Shown here: in pieces, positions 18,663-29,865 of the stretch
Numbering within the stretch: the stretch's first letter is position 1
Layout: each line of letters starts with the position of its first letter
Assembly: GCA_947494965.1 (NCBI GenBank)
Contig: CANLWV010000002.1
Location: 62,001-126,000 of the forward strand
Length of the DNA stretch: 64,000 bases
Source: an uncultured Salinicoccus sp.
Lineage (GTDB): Bacteria; Bacillota; Bacilli; Staphylococcales; Salinicoccaceae
Direction: 5' to 3'
Program-made: the position numbers and the translations under genes
Notes under the pieces: generated by a model
What the model was told of the DNA's origin: nothing
The model's database searches: none
Seen by the model: the letters and a program-made list of their open reading frames with translations, nothing else

Positions 18663-18691
18663 ATTATAGGAATATTCACCGGATCTGTCAA
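18663..18691 (-). promoter_or_regulatory. Consensus promoter of the alaS T-box leader
   Basis: A perfect sigma-A promoter on the minus strand: TTGACA (18686-18691), 17-base spacer and TATAAT (18663-18668). The -35 overlaps the stop codon of recD2. Confidence 0.93.
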
Positions 18692-21042
18692 TTGAAATCG
18701 TAGGGCGTGACGCCTTCCATATTTATCATGGCAGGGATCTGGAACATTTTCGATTCGGTCAGGACTTCAGGCATCTCGTCTGCCGGCTCATCCTCCTTGC
18801 CAAAGAGCAGACGGATCATCTCGGCCAGCGAAGTGCGTCTGTGGACGCCCTCTTTCTCCAGGGAATCATAGAATGCTTCTTGATCTCCACATAATATGAG
18901 GGATTCTTTGGCACGCGTGATGCCTGTATAGACGATGTTCTTCATCAACATATGGCGGTAGCTTTTGACGACCGGCATGATGACGATCGGGTATTCGCTC
19001 CCCTGTGCTTTATGGATGCTCGTACAGTAGGCGTGCGACAATTCCGTCAGTTCTTTGCGTTCGTACGCGATATGGATGCCGTCATAATCAACCAGAATCG
19101 TATCCTTTTCTGCCTCATCCTCATCCTTGAACAGTATGGAGTCGATCACTCCAGAGTCACCGTTAAAGACATTGTCTTCAGCCCGGTTGACGAGCTGTAT
19201 GACTTTGTCACCCTTCCTGAATATGACATCGCCAAAGGCAATTTCATTTTTATCTTCAGCTTCAGGATTGAGGATGGTCTGGAGGATGCGGTTGAGCTTC
19301 AGTATTCCGGCGTCCCCTCTATAGATGGGGGCCAACACTTGAATATCACGCATATCATATCCTTTGTCGACCGCTTTTTTCACCACATTATCCACGATGT
19401 CCGGGATATGGTTCATTTTAGCGGGGATGAAAAGGCGGTCTTTGAACTTTTCGGTGATGTCCATTTTCCTGCCTTCTTTTATCTCGTGTGCCAAGCGGAT
19501 GATCGAAGATCCTTCCCCTTGACGGTATATGGTATCGAGCTCGGTCGTCGGAATGACGCCAGACTCGATCAAATCTTTGAACACGGTCCCGGGCCCGACG
19601 GATGGCAATTGATCGCGGTCCCCGACGAACACCAGCCGCGTGAAAGGTTTGACGTTGCGCATCAGCTGAAAGAACAGCCATGTATCGACCATCGACATCT
19701 CATCTATGATGATGAGGTCTGCATCGATTTCCGCATCGATCACTTCATCCTTACCGGTATCCATGCCCCACCCTATCATACGGTGGATGGTGGACGCCTT
19801 GATGCCTGCAGTTTCACTGAGGCGCTTGGATGCCCGGCCAGTGGGGGCGACGAGCCTGATCGGGTATTCGTCACCCTCATACTCGTCAGCGGGCTTCAAG
19901 TCGTTCAATTCATGGTAGGCGTTGATGATGCCTTTGACGATTGTGGTCTTCCCTGTGCCGGGACCGCCTGTAATGATGGAGATCTTTTCAGTCAACGCTT
20001 TGATCATGGCGGATTTCTGCCTATTATTATAGTGGATATCGAAGCGTTCACCGACATCTGCGATGATTTCGCCTGCCTTCTCTTCACCCGCTGATACTTC
20101 CGAGCGGTCATTCATCATGCGGAAGATCTGCTCGGCCGATTTATATTCGGAATAAAAGAGGGAAGGGACATAGATGCGGCGCTCATACTGGACGAGCCGG
20201 TCGTTGTCTGACAGCTGATCGATCGATCGGCTGATGGCCTCGTCCGAAAAGTACTGCTCGGCGTCATGGTTCAGCAATTCCCGCGTCATTCCGACAAGAG
20301 TATCCCGGGTCGCATAAGTATGGCCATCCGACATGATGACACTCTCCACCAGATACATGATGCCGGCTTCAAGACGGCTGACATCATCTTTACCGATGCC
20401 AGCATTCATCGCTATACGGTCCGCCGTATGAAAGCCGATGCCATCGATGTCCATAACCAGCCGGTAGGGCTCCTTCTCAATCACCTGGAGGGCCTGGTCC
20501 TGATAGGTCTTCAATATTTTGGCGCTCATCCTGGCACCGAAACCAAGATCGGTCAGTTTGATGACCAGACGCTCAGTCTGGCTGTTCTCCAATATGCGGT
20601 AGTGGATCATATCGCGCTTCTTTTTGGACAAGCCCGCCACATCATCCAGTACACTCCGGTCATCTGCAATTTTTTTCAATGCATCGACGCCAAGAGTTTC
20701 AATGATCTTTTTGGCTGTCTTTTCCCCTATTCCCGGAAACGTATCCCCTGAGAGGTATTGGATCAGCCCGCGCATCGTCGTCGGCTGCTCTTTCCTGAAC
20801 GTGTCCGCACTGAATTGTTCCCCGAAACGTGCATGACGGGTCACTTTGCCTGAAAATCTGTATGTGTCCCCTTCTGCGACCGCGTGGAAGTAGCCCGTGA
20901 CGATCGCTTCGTCACTGAAGTTCGTATTCGTTTCATTGACGAGTACCTTGAGCACAGTAAAACGCGTCTGTTCACTGACGAATATGACGCGCTCCACTTC
21001 CCCTGTTATGAATGTGTCATCGTAGATTGTAGATTGATCCAA
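18688..21042 (-). CDS. recD2: SF1B DNA helicase RecD2
   Basis: A RecD-like 5'-3' helicase not tied to RecBC, 784 residues. The N-terminal OB and helix-hairpin-helix regions (SGDTFPGIGEKTAKKII, about 95-215) are followed by helicase motif I IITGGPGTGKTTIVKG (about 355), motif II IIDEMSMVDT, motif III FVGDRDQLPSVGPG and the C-terminal AYCTSIHKAQGSEYP and YTGITRAKE. The start is TTG at 21042 with AAGGTGA upstream. The order mnmA-TPR-recD2-alaS matches Bacillus yrrC. Confidence 0.95.
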   Translation of the reverse strand: MDQSTIYDDTFITGEVERVIFVSEQTRFTVLKVLVNETNTNFSDEAIVTGYFHAVAEGDTYRFSGKVTRHARFGEQFSADTFRKEQPTTMRGLIQYLSGDTFPGIGEKTAKKIIETLGVDALKKIADDRSVLDDVAGLSKKKRDMIHYRILENSQTERLVIKLTDLGFGARMSAKILKTYQDQALQVIEKEPYRLVMDIDGIGFHTADRIAMNAGIGKDDVSRLEAGIMYLVESVIMSDGHTYATRDTLVGMTRELLNHDAEQYFSDEAISRSIDQLSDNDRLVQYERRIYVPSLFYSEYKSAEQIFRMMNDRSEVSAGEEKAGEIIADVGERFDIHYNNRQKSAMIKALTEKISIITGGPGTGKTTIVKGIINAYHELNDLKPADEYEGDEYPIRLVAPTGRASKRLSETAGIKASTIHRMIGWGMDTGKDEVIDAEIDADLIIIDEMSMVDTWLFFQLMRNVKPFTRLVFVGDRDQLPSVGPGTVFKDLIESGVIPTTELDTIYRQGEGSSIIRLAHEIKEGRKMDITEKFKDRLFIPAKMNHIPDIVDNVVKKAVDKGYDMRDIQVLAPIYRGDAGILKLNRILQTILNPEAEDKNEIAFGDVIFRKGDKVIQLVNRAEDNVFNGDSGVIDSILFKDEDEAEKDTILVDYDGIHIAYERKELTELSHAYCTSIHKAQGSEYPIVIMPVVKSYRHMLMKNIVYTGITRAKESLILCGDQEAFYDSLEKEGVHRRTSLAEMIRLLFGKEDEPADEMPEVLTESKMFQIPAMINMEGVTPYDFN

Positions 21043-21071
21043 ATGGAATCACCTTCCTCGTTCCGGTCCTC

Positions 21072-21709
21072 TCAATCGTTGAGTCGTGCAAGTGCATGAT
21101 GGGCAAGATGATGGTCCTCTTGGATCTCTATTGCGCGTTGGAAATGGCCTATCGCCTGCGCTTCATCATCTTTCATGAGCTTCACCAGTCCAAGGTTATA
21201 TTCGGCATCCGCGTTCTCTTCCATGGACAATACTTTCTTCAACAAGGTCTCCCCGGGCCCGTACAGTCCGACTTGACAGCAGAGGAGCCCATATTGGAAC
21301 GCGATATCCGTATCCTCGGGCTTTACTTCATGTGCTTTCTCAAAAAATTGAATGGCCTGTTCAGGTTCGTTCAGATGGACATGGCTCATGGCCAGCATGA
21401 AATTCAGGTCGCCATCGTCTGGGTTCCGGGTGTAGGCCAGCAGGTAGAGCCTCACCGCCTCCTTGAACCGTTCATTATCGAAGTAGACGTTCGCAAGTGC
21501 ATAGTATGCGCTCGTACTCGCCTCATTCAAGGTGATCGCCTTCTGCAAAAACCGCTCCGCTTCTTCATCCTGGCCGGCCCGATGCAACAGGTTGCCGGCG
21601 TTGATGTAATGCGCTTCTTCCTCAGGTGATGCCTCTATCTCCTTGAATATCTCCTCAAGTGCCTCTTCAGTTCTACCCTCTTTGATCAACTGTTCATATC
21701 TGATGGTCA

Positions 21710-21710
<1 letters not shown>
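21072..21710 (-). CDS. Tetratricopeptide repeat protein (YrrB-like)
   Basis: A 212-residue cytoplasmic protein made almost wholly of TPR units (roughly six 34-residue repeats), with no signal peptide. Typical repeats are seen in AHYINAGNLLHRAGQDEEAERFL and YYALANVYFDNERFKEAVRLY. The start is the ATG at 21710, overlapping the mnmA stop codon (TAATG). The Bacillus homologue occupies the same place between mnmA and recD2; its partner is unknown. Confidence 0.88.
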
Positions 21711-22837
<1,127 letters not shown>

Positions 22838-23953
22838 CTAACGCATAAGTCTTCCGTATATATCTTCAAGTGCCGTGACGATGGCTTCCACTTCCTCATC
22901 TGTCATCATGTAGGAGAAGCTGAACCGTATGGATTGGCGGTTGCGGTCCGATTCGCCATACATCGAAGTGAGGACATGGGAAGGGTTCAATGTGCCGGCC
23001 TGGCACGCGGAGCCGGCTGAAGCATGGATGCCGGCCATGTCCAATGCCGTCAGCATGAATTCTGCTTCGGCAAAAGGGAAATGGATGTTGATGATGTGGC
23101 TTGCCGACTTATTGACGTCCCCGTTCACTTCAAATGGAATATCGGATTGTGTCAGCAAGTTGAGGAACTGCTCTTTGATCTGCATCTCCCGTATGCTTCT
23201 GCGCGTCATTTCATCGGATGCCTGCTGCATCGCGAGCGACAGGCCTTCGATCCAAATGGTGTTTTCAGTGCCGCCGCGAAGATCCTTCTCCTGGCCGCCG
23301 CCTGTGATGAGCGGGATGAGTTTCACATCTTTACGCTTATAGAGCAGGCCGACACCTTTCGGCCCGTACATCTTATGGGCACTCAATGTCAGCAGATCCG
23401 CTCCGAGCTCTTTGACGTCTACCGTCATATGCCCATAGGCCTGGACCGCATCTATATGGAGCAAAGCCTTATGCTCCGACAACGCTTCTTGTATTTCATA
23501 AATCGGCTGCATCACACCGGTTTCATTATTGACCAGCATGACCGATACAAGCACCGTTTCATCCCGCAGGCTATTTTTGAGTGCATCGACGTCTATCGCG
23601 CCATCCGCGTTAGCTTGGAGATAGGTGACGTCCGCATCCAGACTTCTCAATGTGTTCAGAACGGAGGCATGTTCTATCTCGGTCGTGATGATATGGGGGC
23701 GCTCATATTGGTTCGCCACCCCTCTGATTGCCATATTGTTGCCTTCGGTGGCACCACTGGTGAAAAAGATTTCTGACGAAGAGGCGTTTAAAAGTTGTGC
23801 AATCCCCCTGCGCGCCTTCTCGATTTTGGCCCGGGCCTCTTTACCTGCCCGGTGAATGCTTGAAGGATTGCCGAAACCGTCATCTTCCAAGAGTGCTTGG
23901 CGGACCGCTCCATCCATAGGGGTGGTCGCCGCATAGTCTGCATATACTTCCAT
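22838..23953 (-). CDS. Cysteine desulfurase (NifS/YrvO type)
   Basis: A PLP enzyme that removes sulfur from cysteine as an enzyme-bound persulfide. It is 371 residues, with YADYAATTPMD at the N-terminus, PLP lysine in LSAHKMYGPKGVG (about 198) and the active-site Cys loop SAGSACQAGTLNPSHVL (about 318). Paired with mnmA, it most likely feeds tRNA thiolation, as YrvO does in Bacillus. The start is the ATG at 23953 (GGGTGA upstream); a GTG three codons earlier is the alternative. cymR, usually next to this gene, is displaced 8 kb by the threonine block. Confidence 0.93.
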   Translation of the reverse strand: MEVYADYAATTPMDGAVRQALLEDDGFGNPSSIHRAGKEARAKIEKARRGIAQLLNASSSEIFFTSGATEGNNMAIRGVANQYERPHIITTEIEHASVLNTLRSLDADVTYLQANADGAIDVDALKNSLRDETVLVSVMLVNNETGVMQPIYEIQEALSEHKALLHIDAVQAYGHMTVDVKELGADLLTLSAHKMYGPKGVGLLYKRKDVKLIPLITGGGQEKDLRGGTENTIWIEGLSLAMQQASDEMTRRSIREMQIKEQFLNLLTQSDIPFEVNGDVNKSASHIINIHFPFAEAEFMLTALDMAGIHASAGSACQAGTLNPSHVLTSMYGESDRNRQSIRFSFSYMMTDEEVEAIVTALEDIYGRLMR

Positions 23954-24059
23954 TAGAATCACCCATCTCCAAAAATAGCTTTATTATACATTATAAGATT
24001 TTAACATGGAACGGTAGATTTTTATACTTTTGAAGCCCATTGTTAGACAAAATAAATCC

Positions 24060-24080
24060 AATGGATGATAATTGTCCATT
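24060..24080 (+). promoter_or_regulatory. Inverted repeat in the promoter of the first LLM gene
   Basis: AATGGA-N9-TCCATT overlaps a promoter-like TAGACA-17-GATAAT. Read on the minus strand, the core GGACAATTATCATCC matches 12 of 15 bases of the perfect operator before the Rrf2 gene at 62444-62460 without its outer CG pair. Possible operator for that regulator (inference). Confidence 0.45.
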
Positions 24081-24098
24081 ATAAGGAGGATTCTATCT

Positions 24099-25100
24099 AT
24101 GTCAAAACAACTGACCCCATCCATTCTTAACCTTGTGCCTGTACGTGAGGGCGGAGATGCCAAAGAGGCATTCAAGGATATGGTCGACCTCGCTGAACAT
24201 GTCGATGGTTCAGATTATAAAAGATACTGGGTGGCTGAACACCATAACACCACTTCAATCGCGTCTTCTGCGACGCGCCAACTGATTCATCACATCCTGC
24301 ACCATACAGAACATATCCGTGTCGGGAGCGGGGGCGTCATGCTGCCGAACCACTCCCCTCTAATCGTTGCCGAAGAGTTCGGCACCATGCACGCCATATT
24401 CGGAGACCGTCTGGACATCGGCCTCGGCCGTGCCCCTGGCACTGATATGCGTACCGCATCCGCCATCCGCCGCAACAACCATGATGGCGTCTATACATTC
24501 GGCTCGGAAGTGGAGGATATCCGCAAATACCTTTCGGATGAAAAGACCCAGGTTGTAGCCTTCCCAGGCAACGGCACAGAAATCCCGCTCTATATACTCG
24601 GCTCTTCCACCGACTCTGCACACCTTGCAGCCCGTCTGGGATTGCCATACGCTTTTGCGGCGCACTTCGCTCCAGACCATATGGAAGCAGCCTTCAAGAT
24701 CTATGAACAGGAATTCGAGCCTTCCGACCAGTTGGCGGAACCATATAAGATTGCCTGCCTGAATGTTATCATGGCAGATACTGATGAAGAGGCGAAGCAC
24801 CTCTCCACGACGATGGCCCAATTCGTCCTGAATGTCATCAGGGGCGGCGGCAAAAAACTGCAGCCGCCTGTTTCAGACATGGAATCAATCTGGACGCCGC
24901 CTGAAAGGCAGATCGTCGAAAGCCGCTTTCCTGTAGCGATCATGGGCAGTGAAGCCACTGCGCTTGAGAGACTGAGATTGTTCCAGAATAAATTCAGTGC
25001 AGATGAAATCATGGCTGTGAGCTACATCTATGATAAAGATGCCCAGAAGTATTCCTATGACCTGTTCGAAAAGATCGTCAGAAAATATAATGGCAGATAA
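24099..25100 (+). CDS. LLM class flavin-dependent oxidoreductase
   Basis: A bacterial luciferase-like flavin oxidoreductase of 333 residues. Features are ILNLVPVREGGDAKEAFKD, YWVAEHHNT, the loop VGSGGVMLPNHSPLIVAEEFGTM, DIGLGRAPGTD and LYILGSSTDSA. Such proteins reduce or oxygenate with FMNH2; the substrate cannot be predicted. The start is the ATG at 24099 with AGGAGG nine bases upstream. It stands alone between opposed genes and ends in a terminator shared with thrB. A second LLM gene is at 60629. Confidence 0.9.
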   Translation: MSKQLTPSILNLVPVREGGDAKEAFKDMVDLAEHVDGSDYKRYWVAEHHNTTSIASSATRQLIHHILHHTEHIRVGSGGVMLPNHSPLIVAEEFGTMHAIFGDRLDIGLGRAPGTDMRTASAIRRNNHDGVYTFGSEVEDIRKYLSDEKTQVVAFPGNGTEIPLYILGSSTDSAHLAARLGLPYAFAAHFAPDHMEAAFKIYEQEFEPSDQLAEPYKIACLNVIMADTDEEAKHLSTTMAQFVLNVIRGGGKKLQPPVSDMESIWTPPERQIVESRFPVAIMGSEATALERLRLFQNKFSADEIMAVSYIYDKDAQKYSYDLFEKIVRKYNGR

Positions 25101-25135
25101 AAATTCCCGGGATGTCTACATCCCGGGAATTTTTC
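25100..25135. terminator. Bidirectional terminator between LLM gene and thrB
   Basis: A long perfect stem AAAATTCCCGGGATG / CATCCCGGGAATTTT has a TCTA loop, with A and T tracts on either side. The thrB stop codon lies in the loop. Confidence 0.9.
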
Positions 25136-25991
25136 TGCATATATCCACTTTTTCGTGATGGCAACCACGCACGGTGCCCAGCTGCTCAAATACCGCGGCG
25201 GCCTCACTGCTTTTGCATAGAGTCAGCAAAGTCGGCCCCGCTCCGCTGATAGTCGTGGCGATAGCGCCTGCCTGTTCAGCCGCTTGCCTCACCGCATCGT
25301 ATTCGGCGATCAACTGCCGGCGGTAGGGTTCGTGGTAGTGATCCTGCGTCATCAGTTGGCGCATGGCCTTATAGTCATTGTTCATGATCGAGAGCAGGAG
25401 GACATTATTCAAGGCATTCTGACGCACGGCATCCTGCCTACTGTATGTTTCAGGCAAGGCCCGTCGGGCTTCTTTTGTATTCATCTCATAAGGGGGGACA
25501 CTGATTACCGCCGATAGGCCTTCGATATCCATCACATGGTAGAACAGCTCTCCATCATAATACCCGACGAACAGTCCTCCTGTAACGGCAGGCCCGATAT
25601 TATCCGGATGGCCTTCTATTTCGCTGCCAAGGAGCACTTTATCGTAAACCGTCAGATCCAGGCCGCAAAACCGATCCGCAAGCTCGATGCCGGCGACTAT
25701 GGCTGAAGCGGAACTTCCGAGCCCATGGCTGAGTGGGATGTCACTGCCCATTCTGACCTCAAGACCAGGCAGTCGGCACCCATATTTCCGGGCGATATCC
25801 CGGGCTGTACTTATGACAAGGTTAGTCTCATCATCCGGCAGCACAGCAAGAAAATCATCCTCGAATATGATGTTGAATCCGGCGCCTTCCTTTGCTTCTA
25901 TATGAAGATACTTTTCGAGTGCCAGACCGACGGAATCAAAACCCGGGCCAAGGTTGGCGCTCGTGGCCGGGACCTTAAACCGATGCATCAT
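25116..25991 (-). CDS. thrB: Homoserine kinase
   Basis: A GHMP kinase that phosphorylates homoserine in threonine synthesis. It is 291 residues, with [21 protein letters not shown] at the N-terminus, the ATP-binding [16 protein letters not shown] (about 90) and [13 protein letters not shown] near the C-terminus. The start is one of two adjacent ATGs (25991 or 25988) overlapping the end of thrC. It is the last gene of hom-thrC-thrB. Confidence 0.95.
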   Translation of the reverse strand: MMHRFKVPATSANLGPGFDSVGLALEKYLHIEAKEGAGFNIIFEDDFLAVLPDDETNLVISTARDIARKYGCRLPGLEVRMGSDIPLSHGLGSSASAIVAGIELADRFCGLDLTVYDKVLLGSEIEGHPDNIGPAVTGGLFVGYYDGELFYHVMDIEGLSAVISVPPYEMNTKEARRALPETYSRQDAVRQNALNNVLLLSIMNNDYKAMRQLMTQDHYHEPYRRQLIAEYDAVRQAAEQAGAIATTISGAGPTLLTLCKSSEAAAVFEQLGTVRGCHHEKVDICRKIPGM

Positions 25992-27051
25992 TTTTACCCA
26001 GGCCTTCAATGTAGTCGATGATCTGGCCCTCATCGTTCGGCAACAGCTTCGGCTTCTTTATGATCTGTTCCATAGCCGTCTCAGGATCCTTCAGCCCATT
26101 GCCGGTAAGGACTGTCACGACGGTGGCGCCCTTTTCAATCTTACCTTCTTCAAGCGCTCTGATCATGCCTGCTGTGCTGGCGTTGGACCCTGGTTCTGCA
26201 AAAATACCCTCGGCTGCCGCCAACATTTCATAGGCTTTAAGAATCTCCTCATCCGTCACCGACTCTATCAGACCACCTGATTCATCACGGGCTTCTACAG
26301 CCAGCGACCAGCTTGCCGGGTTGCCGATCCGGATTGCTGTTGCGACCGTCTCCGGCTGTTCAATCACCCGATCATTGACGATGGCTGCCGCCCCTTCTGC
26401 CTCAAATCCGTATATCTTCGGCAGACCGGAGTCATTTTTGGCATCATACTCCTTGAATCCTTTCCAGTACGCTGAAATGTTGCCCGCATTGCCGACTGGG
26501 ATCGTCAGATAGTCCGGTGCCGCCCCTAAAACTTCAGCGATTTCAAAAGCTGCCGTCTTCTGACCTTCCAACCGATATGGATTAACTGAATTGACCAGCG
26601 TGATGCCGTCATTTTTTTCGGCGATTTTACGGACGACCTTCAATGCTTCATCAAAATTCCCCTGGATGGATATGATCTCTGCGCCATACATCATCGCCTG
26701 AGCCAACTTACCTAGGGCAATCTTGCCTTCCGGCACGACCACGATGGTCTTGAGCCCTGCCCGAGAAGCGTAGGCGGCTGCTGAAGCTGACGTGTTGCCG
26801 GTGGAAGCACAGATGACTGTATGGGCACCCGCTTCCTTCGCTTTGGCAACCGCCATGACCATTCCCCTGTCCTTGAAGGACCCAGTCGGATTGTGGCCTT
26901 CCACTTTCGCATAGAGATTGGCTTCAAACTTCTGGCTTAATGTATCGAGCCGGATAAGAGGCGTGCCCCCTTCATATAGGGTCAGACGCGGTGTGTCATC
27001 GCCCACCGGCAGATATGTTTTATATTCTTCAATCAGACCGCTCCAATGCAT
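25975..27051 (-). CDS. thrC: Threonine synthase
   Basis: A PLP enzyme that turns O-phosphohomoserine into threonine. It is 358 residues. The PLP lysine lies in [18 protein letters not shown] (about 58), the serine/threonine loop in [16 protein letters not shown], and the phosphate-binding glycines in [16 protein letters not shown]. The start is the ATG at 27051 with AGGGG upstream, a few bases after hom. Confidence 0.96.
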   Translation of the reverse strand: MHWSGLIEEYKTYLPVGDDTPRLTLYEGGTPLIRLDTLSQKFEANLYAKVEGHNPTGSFKDRGMVMAVAKAKEAGAHTVICASTGNTSASAAAYASRAGLKTIVVVPEGKIALGKLAQAMMYGAEIISIQGNFDEALKVVRKIAEKNDGITLVNSVNPYRLEGQKTAAFEIAEVLGAAPDYLTIPVGNAGNISAYWKGFKEYDAKNDSGLPKIYGFEAEGAAAIVNDRVIEQPETVATAIRIGNPASWSLAVEARDESGGLIESVTDEEILKAYEMLAAAEGIFAEPGSNASTAGMIRALEEGKIEKGATVVTVLTGNGLKDPETAMEQIIKKPKLLPNDEGQIIDYIEGLGKNDASV

Positions 27052-27055
27052 CGGA

Positions 27056-28267
27056 TCAATCCCCTTCCACTTTATAGGTTACATAAATGCTGTCATTATT
27101 CTCCACCAATGCCCGCAGCTTCTCCGGTTTGATCGCGGAGGTGATGACCACTGCCACTTCCTTGCGCTCGATGAGTTCATAATCTATCCCATGCTGCGAC
27201 AACTGTTCTCTGGCGGATATTTCACCGACGGTGAACCGGATGTAGAATCTTTTGGGGCTGACATCTTCTGTGATGGCTGCCTCGTATGCCGGAACCAGAT
27301 TCTGTTCCACGCGCTCCATGCGCCTAAGGCAACTGATCAGGTCGGATACTACAGCGGAGGCAGTTTCCCGACCGCCGGCACCCGGCCCGTAGAACATCGT
27401 TTCCCCTACCGCATTGCCCCTTATATATACTGCATTCTTCTCGTTGGATACTGAAGATAGCTGATGATCATCCGGCAGGAAGACAGGCGCCACTTCAATT
27501 GACAGCTGGTCATCATGGAATGCACTCCGGCCGATCAGCTTCATCGTCAATCCGGCATTGCTGCCTGCTTCTATGTCTTTCAGTTCTACTGAATCGATGC
27601 CTTGTGTCCCGACTTTCCCGATAGCCACCTTGCGATTGTAGGCCAGCCGGGATAACAGCACAATTTTCCTCTGGGCATCAAAGCCGGCCACGTCGTTTGT
27701 CGGATCAGCTTCTGCATACCCTTTCTCCTTGGCGGCATCAAGCGCTTTTTCATAATCCCAACCTTCACCAGTCATCCTGGTCAATATGTAGTTGGTGGTG
27801 CCGTTCAGTATCCCCATCACTTCCTGTATGCGGTTTGCGTTCAGACCTTGACTGATGCCGTTAATAATCGGTATGCCACCGGCTACACTGGCTTCATACA
27901 TCAGCATGGCACCACTCCTGTTCGCCGCCTCAGCCAGTTCATCGATATGTTCTGCCAGCATATCTTTATTCGCGCTGATGACATGCACCCCTTTCTGGAG
28001 GAATCCGAGCAGAATATCCCGGGTGGATGCCATACCGCCCATCACTTCGACCACTACATCAATATCTGCGGCATGAATCTCATCGACGGCATCCGTTATG
28101 GTTACACCGCTAAGCTCGACTCCGCGTTCCTTATATCTATCCCGGACCAGGACATGGCTGATGGAGAAGCTGGTACCGATTTGCCTCTCAATCTCCGGAC
28201 GGTTCATCCGAATGACTTCCATCACTCCGGAACCCACCGTCCCCATACCGAGTATTGCCACTTTCAT
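27056..28267 (-). CDS. hom: Homoserine dehydrogenase
   Basis: It reduces aspartate semialdehyde to homoserine, the entry to threonine and methionine synthesis. It is 403 residues. The Rossmann motif [13 protein letters not shown] opens the protein, the catalytic region includes [10 protein letters not shown] and [15 protein letters not shown], and a C-terminal ACT-like domain (about 325-400) suggests feedback control by threonine. The start is the ATG at 28267 with AAGGTGA seven bases upstream; the frame to 28288 is less likely. Confidence 0.95.
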   Translation of the reverse strand: MKVAILGMGTVGSGVMEVIRMNRPEIERQIGTSFSISHVLVRDRYKERGVELSGVTITDAVDEIHAADIDVVVEVMGGMASTRDILLGFLQKGVHVISANKDMLAEHIDELAEAANRSGAMLMYEASVAGGIPIINGISQGLNANRIQEVMGILNGTTNYILTRMTGEGWDYEKALDAAKEKGYAEADPTNDVAGFDAQRKIVLLSRLAYNRKVAIGKVGTQGIDSVELKDIEAGSNAGLTMKLIGRSAFHDDQLSIEVAPVFLPDDHQLSSVSNEKNAVYIRGNAVGETMFYGPGAGGRETASAVVSDLISCLRRMERVEQNLVPAYEAAITEDVSPKRFYIRFTVGEISAREQLSQHGIDYELIERKEVAVVITSAIKPEKLRALVENNDSIYVTYKVEGD

Positions 28268-28310
28268 GTCACCATCACCTTTCTCCAATCATACTTTCAT
28301 ATAAGACTAT

Positions 28311-28339
28311 ATATTAGAGAGAAAAGTCGGATAATTCAA
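28311..28339 (-). promoter_or_regulatory. Promoter of hom-thrC-thrB
   Basis: On the minus strand TTGAAT (28334-28339) and TAATAT (28311-28316) are 17 bases apart. No T-box or riboswitch motif was found in this 156-base divergent region. Confidence 0.55.
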
Positions 28340-28423
28340 GCAGCAATTTAAATAAGGGTACACATTATATGATTTTTGATGTATTATTGTTTTTAAAATT
28401 CAGAAAAGTAGAGGTGCAAAGGG

Positions 28424-29782
28424 ATGAAGGTAGCTAAGTTTGGAGGCAGTTCCCTCTGTAATGCGGCACAGGTCAAAAAGATTGCCGATATAATGAAAAG
28501 TGACAGCGAACGCCGCATTGCGGTCGTTTCCGCCCCCGGCAAAAGAAGCACTGGCGACACGAAGGTGACGGATATGCTGATTGCCCTACATGCCAACCAC
28601 ACTGCCGGCCTGCCGGTCGAGGAGATCATCACGGATATCATAGGGAGATTTGCCGCAATGGTCGATGAACTTGGACTGGAACACCAACTGCTGGAAAATT
28701 ATGAAGGTATATTGCGCTCACATCTGGCGGATATCAACGAGAAGAAACGCCTGCTCGACGCCCTGAAGTCATGCGGCGAGGATTTTAATGCGCAACTGGT
28801 CAGCGCGTATTTGAATAAAATAGGCGTCGATGCCACTTACATGTGCCCCGGTGAAGCGGGGATACTGGTAACGGATGAACCTTCCAATGCACTGCTCCTT
28901 CCTGAATCCTACGCCAGACTGGAAAAGTTGAAGGACGCCGGCCAAGTCGTGGTAATCCCCGGATTCTTTGGATATTCAAAAAGCGGTCAGATCGTTACTT
29001 TCCCAAGAGGAGGATCGGATATTACAGGAGCCATTGTGGCACGTGCGGTTAATGCATCACTCTACGAAAACTTTACGGATGTCAGCTTCATCTATTCGGC
29101 CGATCCGTCCCGCATCAGCTCGCCGCATAAAATCGAGGAGATCACCTATCGCGAAATGCGTGAGCTGTCATATGCCGGTTTCGGCGTATTCCACGATGAA
29201 GCACTGGAACCTGTCTATAAACAGAATATCCCCATCATGATACGCAATACGAACGCCCCGGAGATAGAGGGGACGAAGATTGTAGCCGAACGGGAGTATA
29301 TACCCCGCATGCCGGTCATCGGCATCAGCTGCGATGAGGGCTTCACATCGCTCACAATGAATAAATACCTAATGAACCGGGAAGTCGGCTTTACAAGACG
29401 GCTGCTGCAGATCATGGAGGACCATGACCTCTCCTATGAACATATCCCTTCGGGTATAGATAATCTATCCATCATACTCAGATCAAAGCAGTTCGAAGGC
29501 AATGATAAATTGGCGGCGGTCATCGCTGATATCGAAGATACGCTTGAAACCGAGTCGATACATGTCGAAAACGACCTTGTACTGATCATCATAGTCGGAG
29601 AAGGAATGAAACATCACATCGGCATCGCTACGAAGACAACGGTCGCCCTTAGTGAAAATGACATCAACATCAGTATGATCAACCAGGGGGCTTCAGAGAT
29701 CAGCATGATGTTCGCCGTGGCCCAAAAAGATGCCCAGAGGGCGCTTCACGCAATCTACTATAATTATTTTGATGAATCCTGA
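28424..29782 (+). CDS. Aspartate kinase
   Basis: It phosphorylates aspartate, the first step to lysine, threonine and methionine. It is 452 residues, a single-subunit type: kinase domain with MKVAKFGGSSL (1-11), FPRGGSDITGAIVARAVNA and the FTDVSFIYSADPS segment, then two C-terminal ACT domains (about 310-450) ending in the NINDISMINQGASE-like stretch (ENDINISMINQGASEIS). GAGGTG lies upstream of the ATG at 28424. It is divergent from hom, so this isoform most likely serves threonine/methionine synthesis. Confidence 0.94.
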   Translation: MKVAKFGGSSLCNAAQVKKIADIMKSDSERRIAVVSAPGKRSTGDTKVTDMLIALHANHTAGLPVEEIITDIIGRFAAMVDELGLEHQLLENYEGILRSHLADINEKKRLLDALKSCGEDFNAQLVSAYLNKIGVDATYMCPGEAGILVTDEPSNALLLPESYARLEKLKDAGQVVVIPGFFGYSKSGQIVTFPRGGSDITGAIVARAVNASLYENFTDVSFIYSADPSRISSPHKIEEITYREMRELSYAGFGVFHDEALEPVYKQNIPIMIRNTNAPEIEGTKIVAEREYIPRMPVIGISCDEGFTSLTMNKYLMNREVGFTRRLLQIMEDHDLSYEHIPSGIDNLSIILRSKQFEGNDKLAAVIADIEDTLETESIHVENDLVLIIIVGEGMKHHIGIATKTTVALSENDINISMINQGASEISMMFAVAQKDAQRALHAIYYNYFDES

Positions 29783-29797
29783 AAATCAGGCTACAAT
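29769..29797 (+). promoter_or_regulatory. Promoter of the AarF-like kinase gene
   Basis: TTGATG (29769-29774), 17 bases, then TACAAT (29792-29797). It overlaps the stop of the aspartate kinase gene, so the next gene need not depend on readthrough. Confidence 0.6.
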
Positions 29798-29865
29798 AGA
29801 TGGACACCTGCCCCTCACCATATACTAGAAGGAGACGGGTTCGGAAAAAGCATGGGAGGCCCGCA

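Noticed and set aside
18952-20094. Long plus-strand frame of 380 codons
   Set aside because: Antisense shadow of recD2.
28289-28423. Lysine riboswitch or T-box between hom and aspartate kinase
   Set aside because: No T-box core, no L-box motifs and no terminator stem in this short divergent region.
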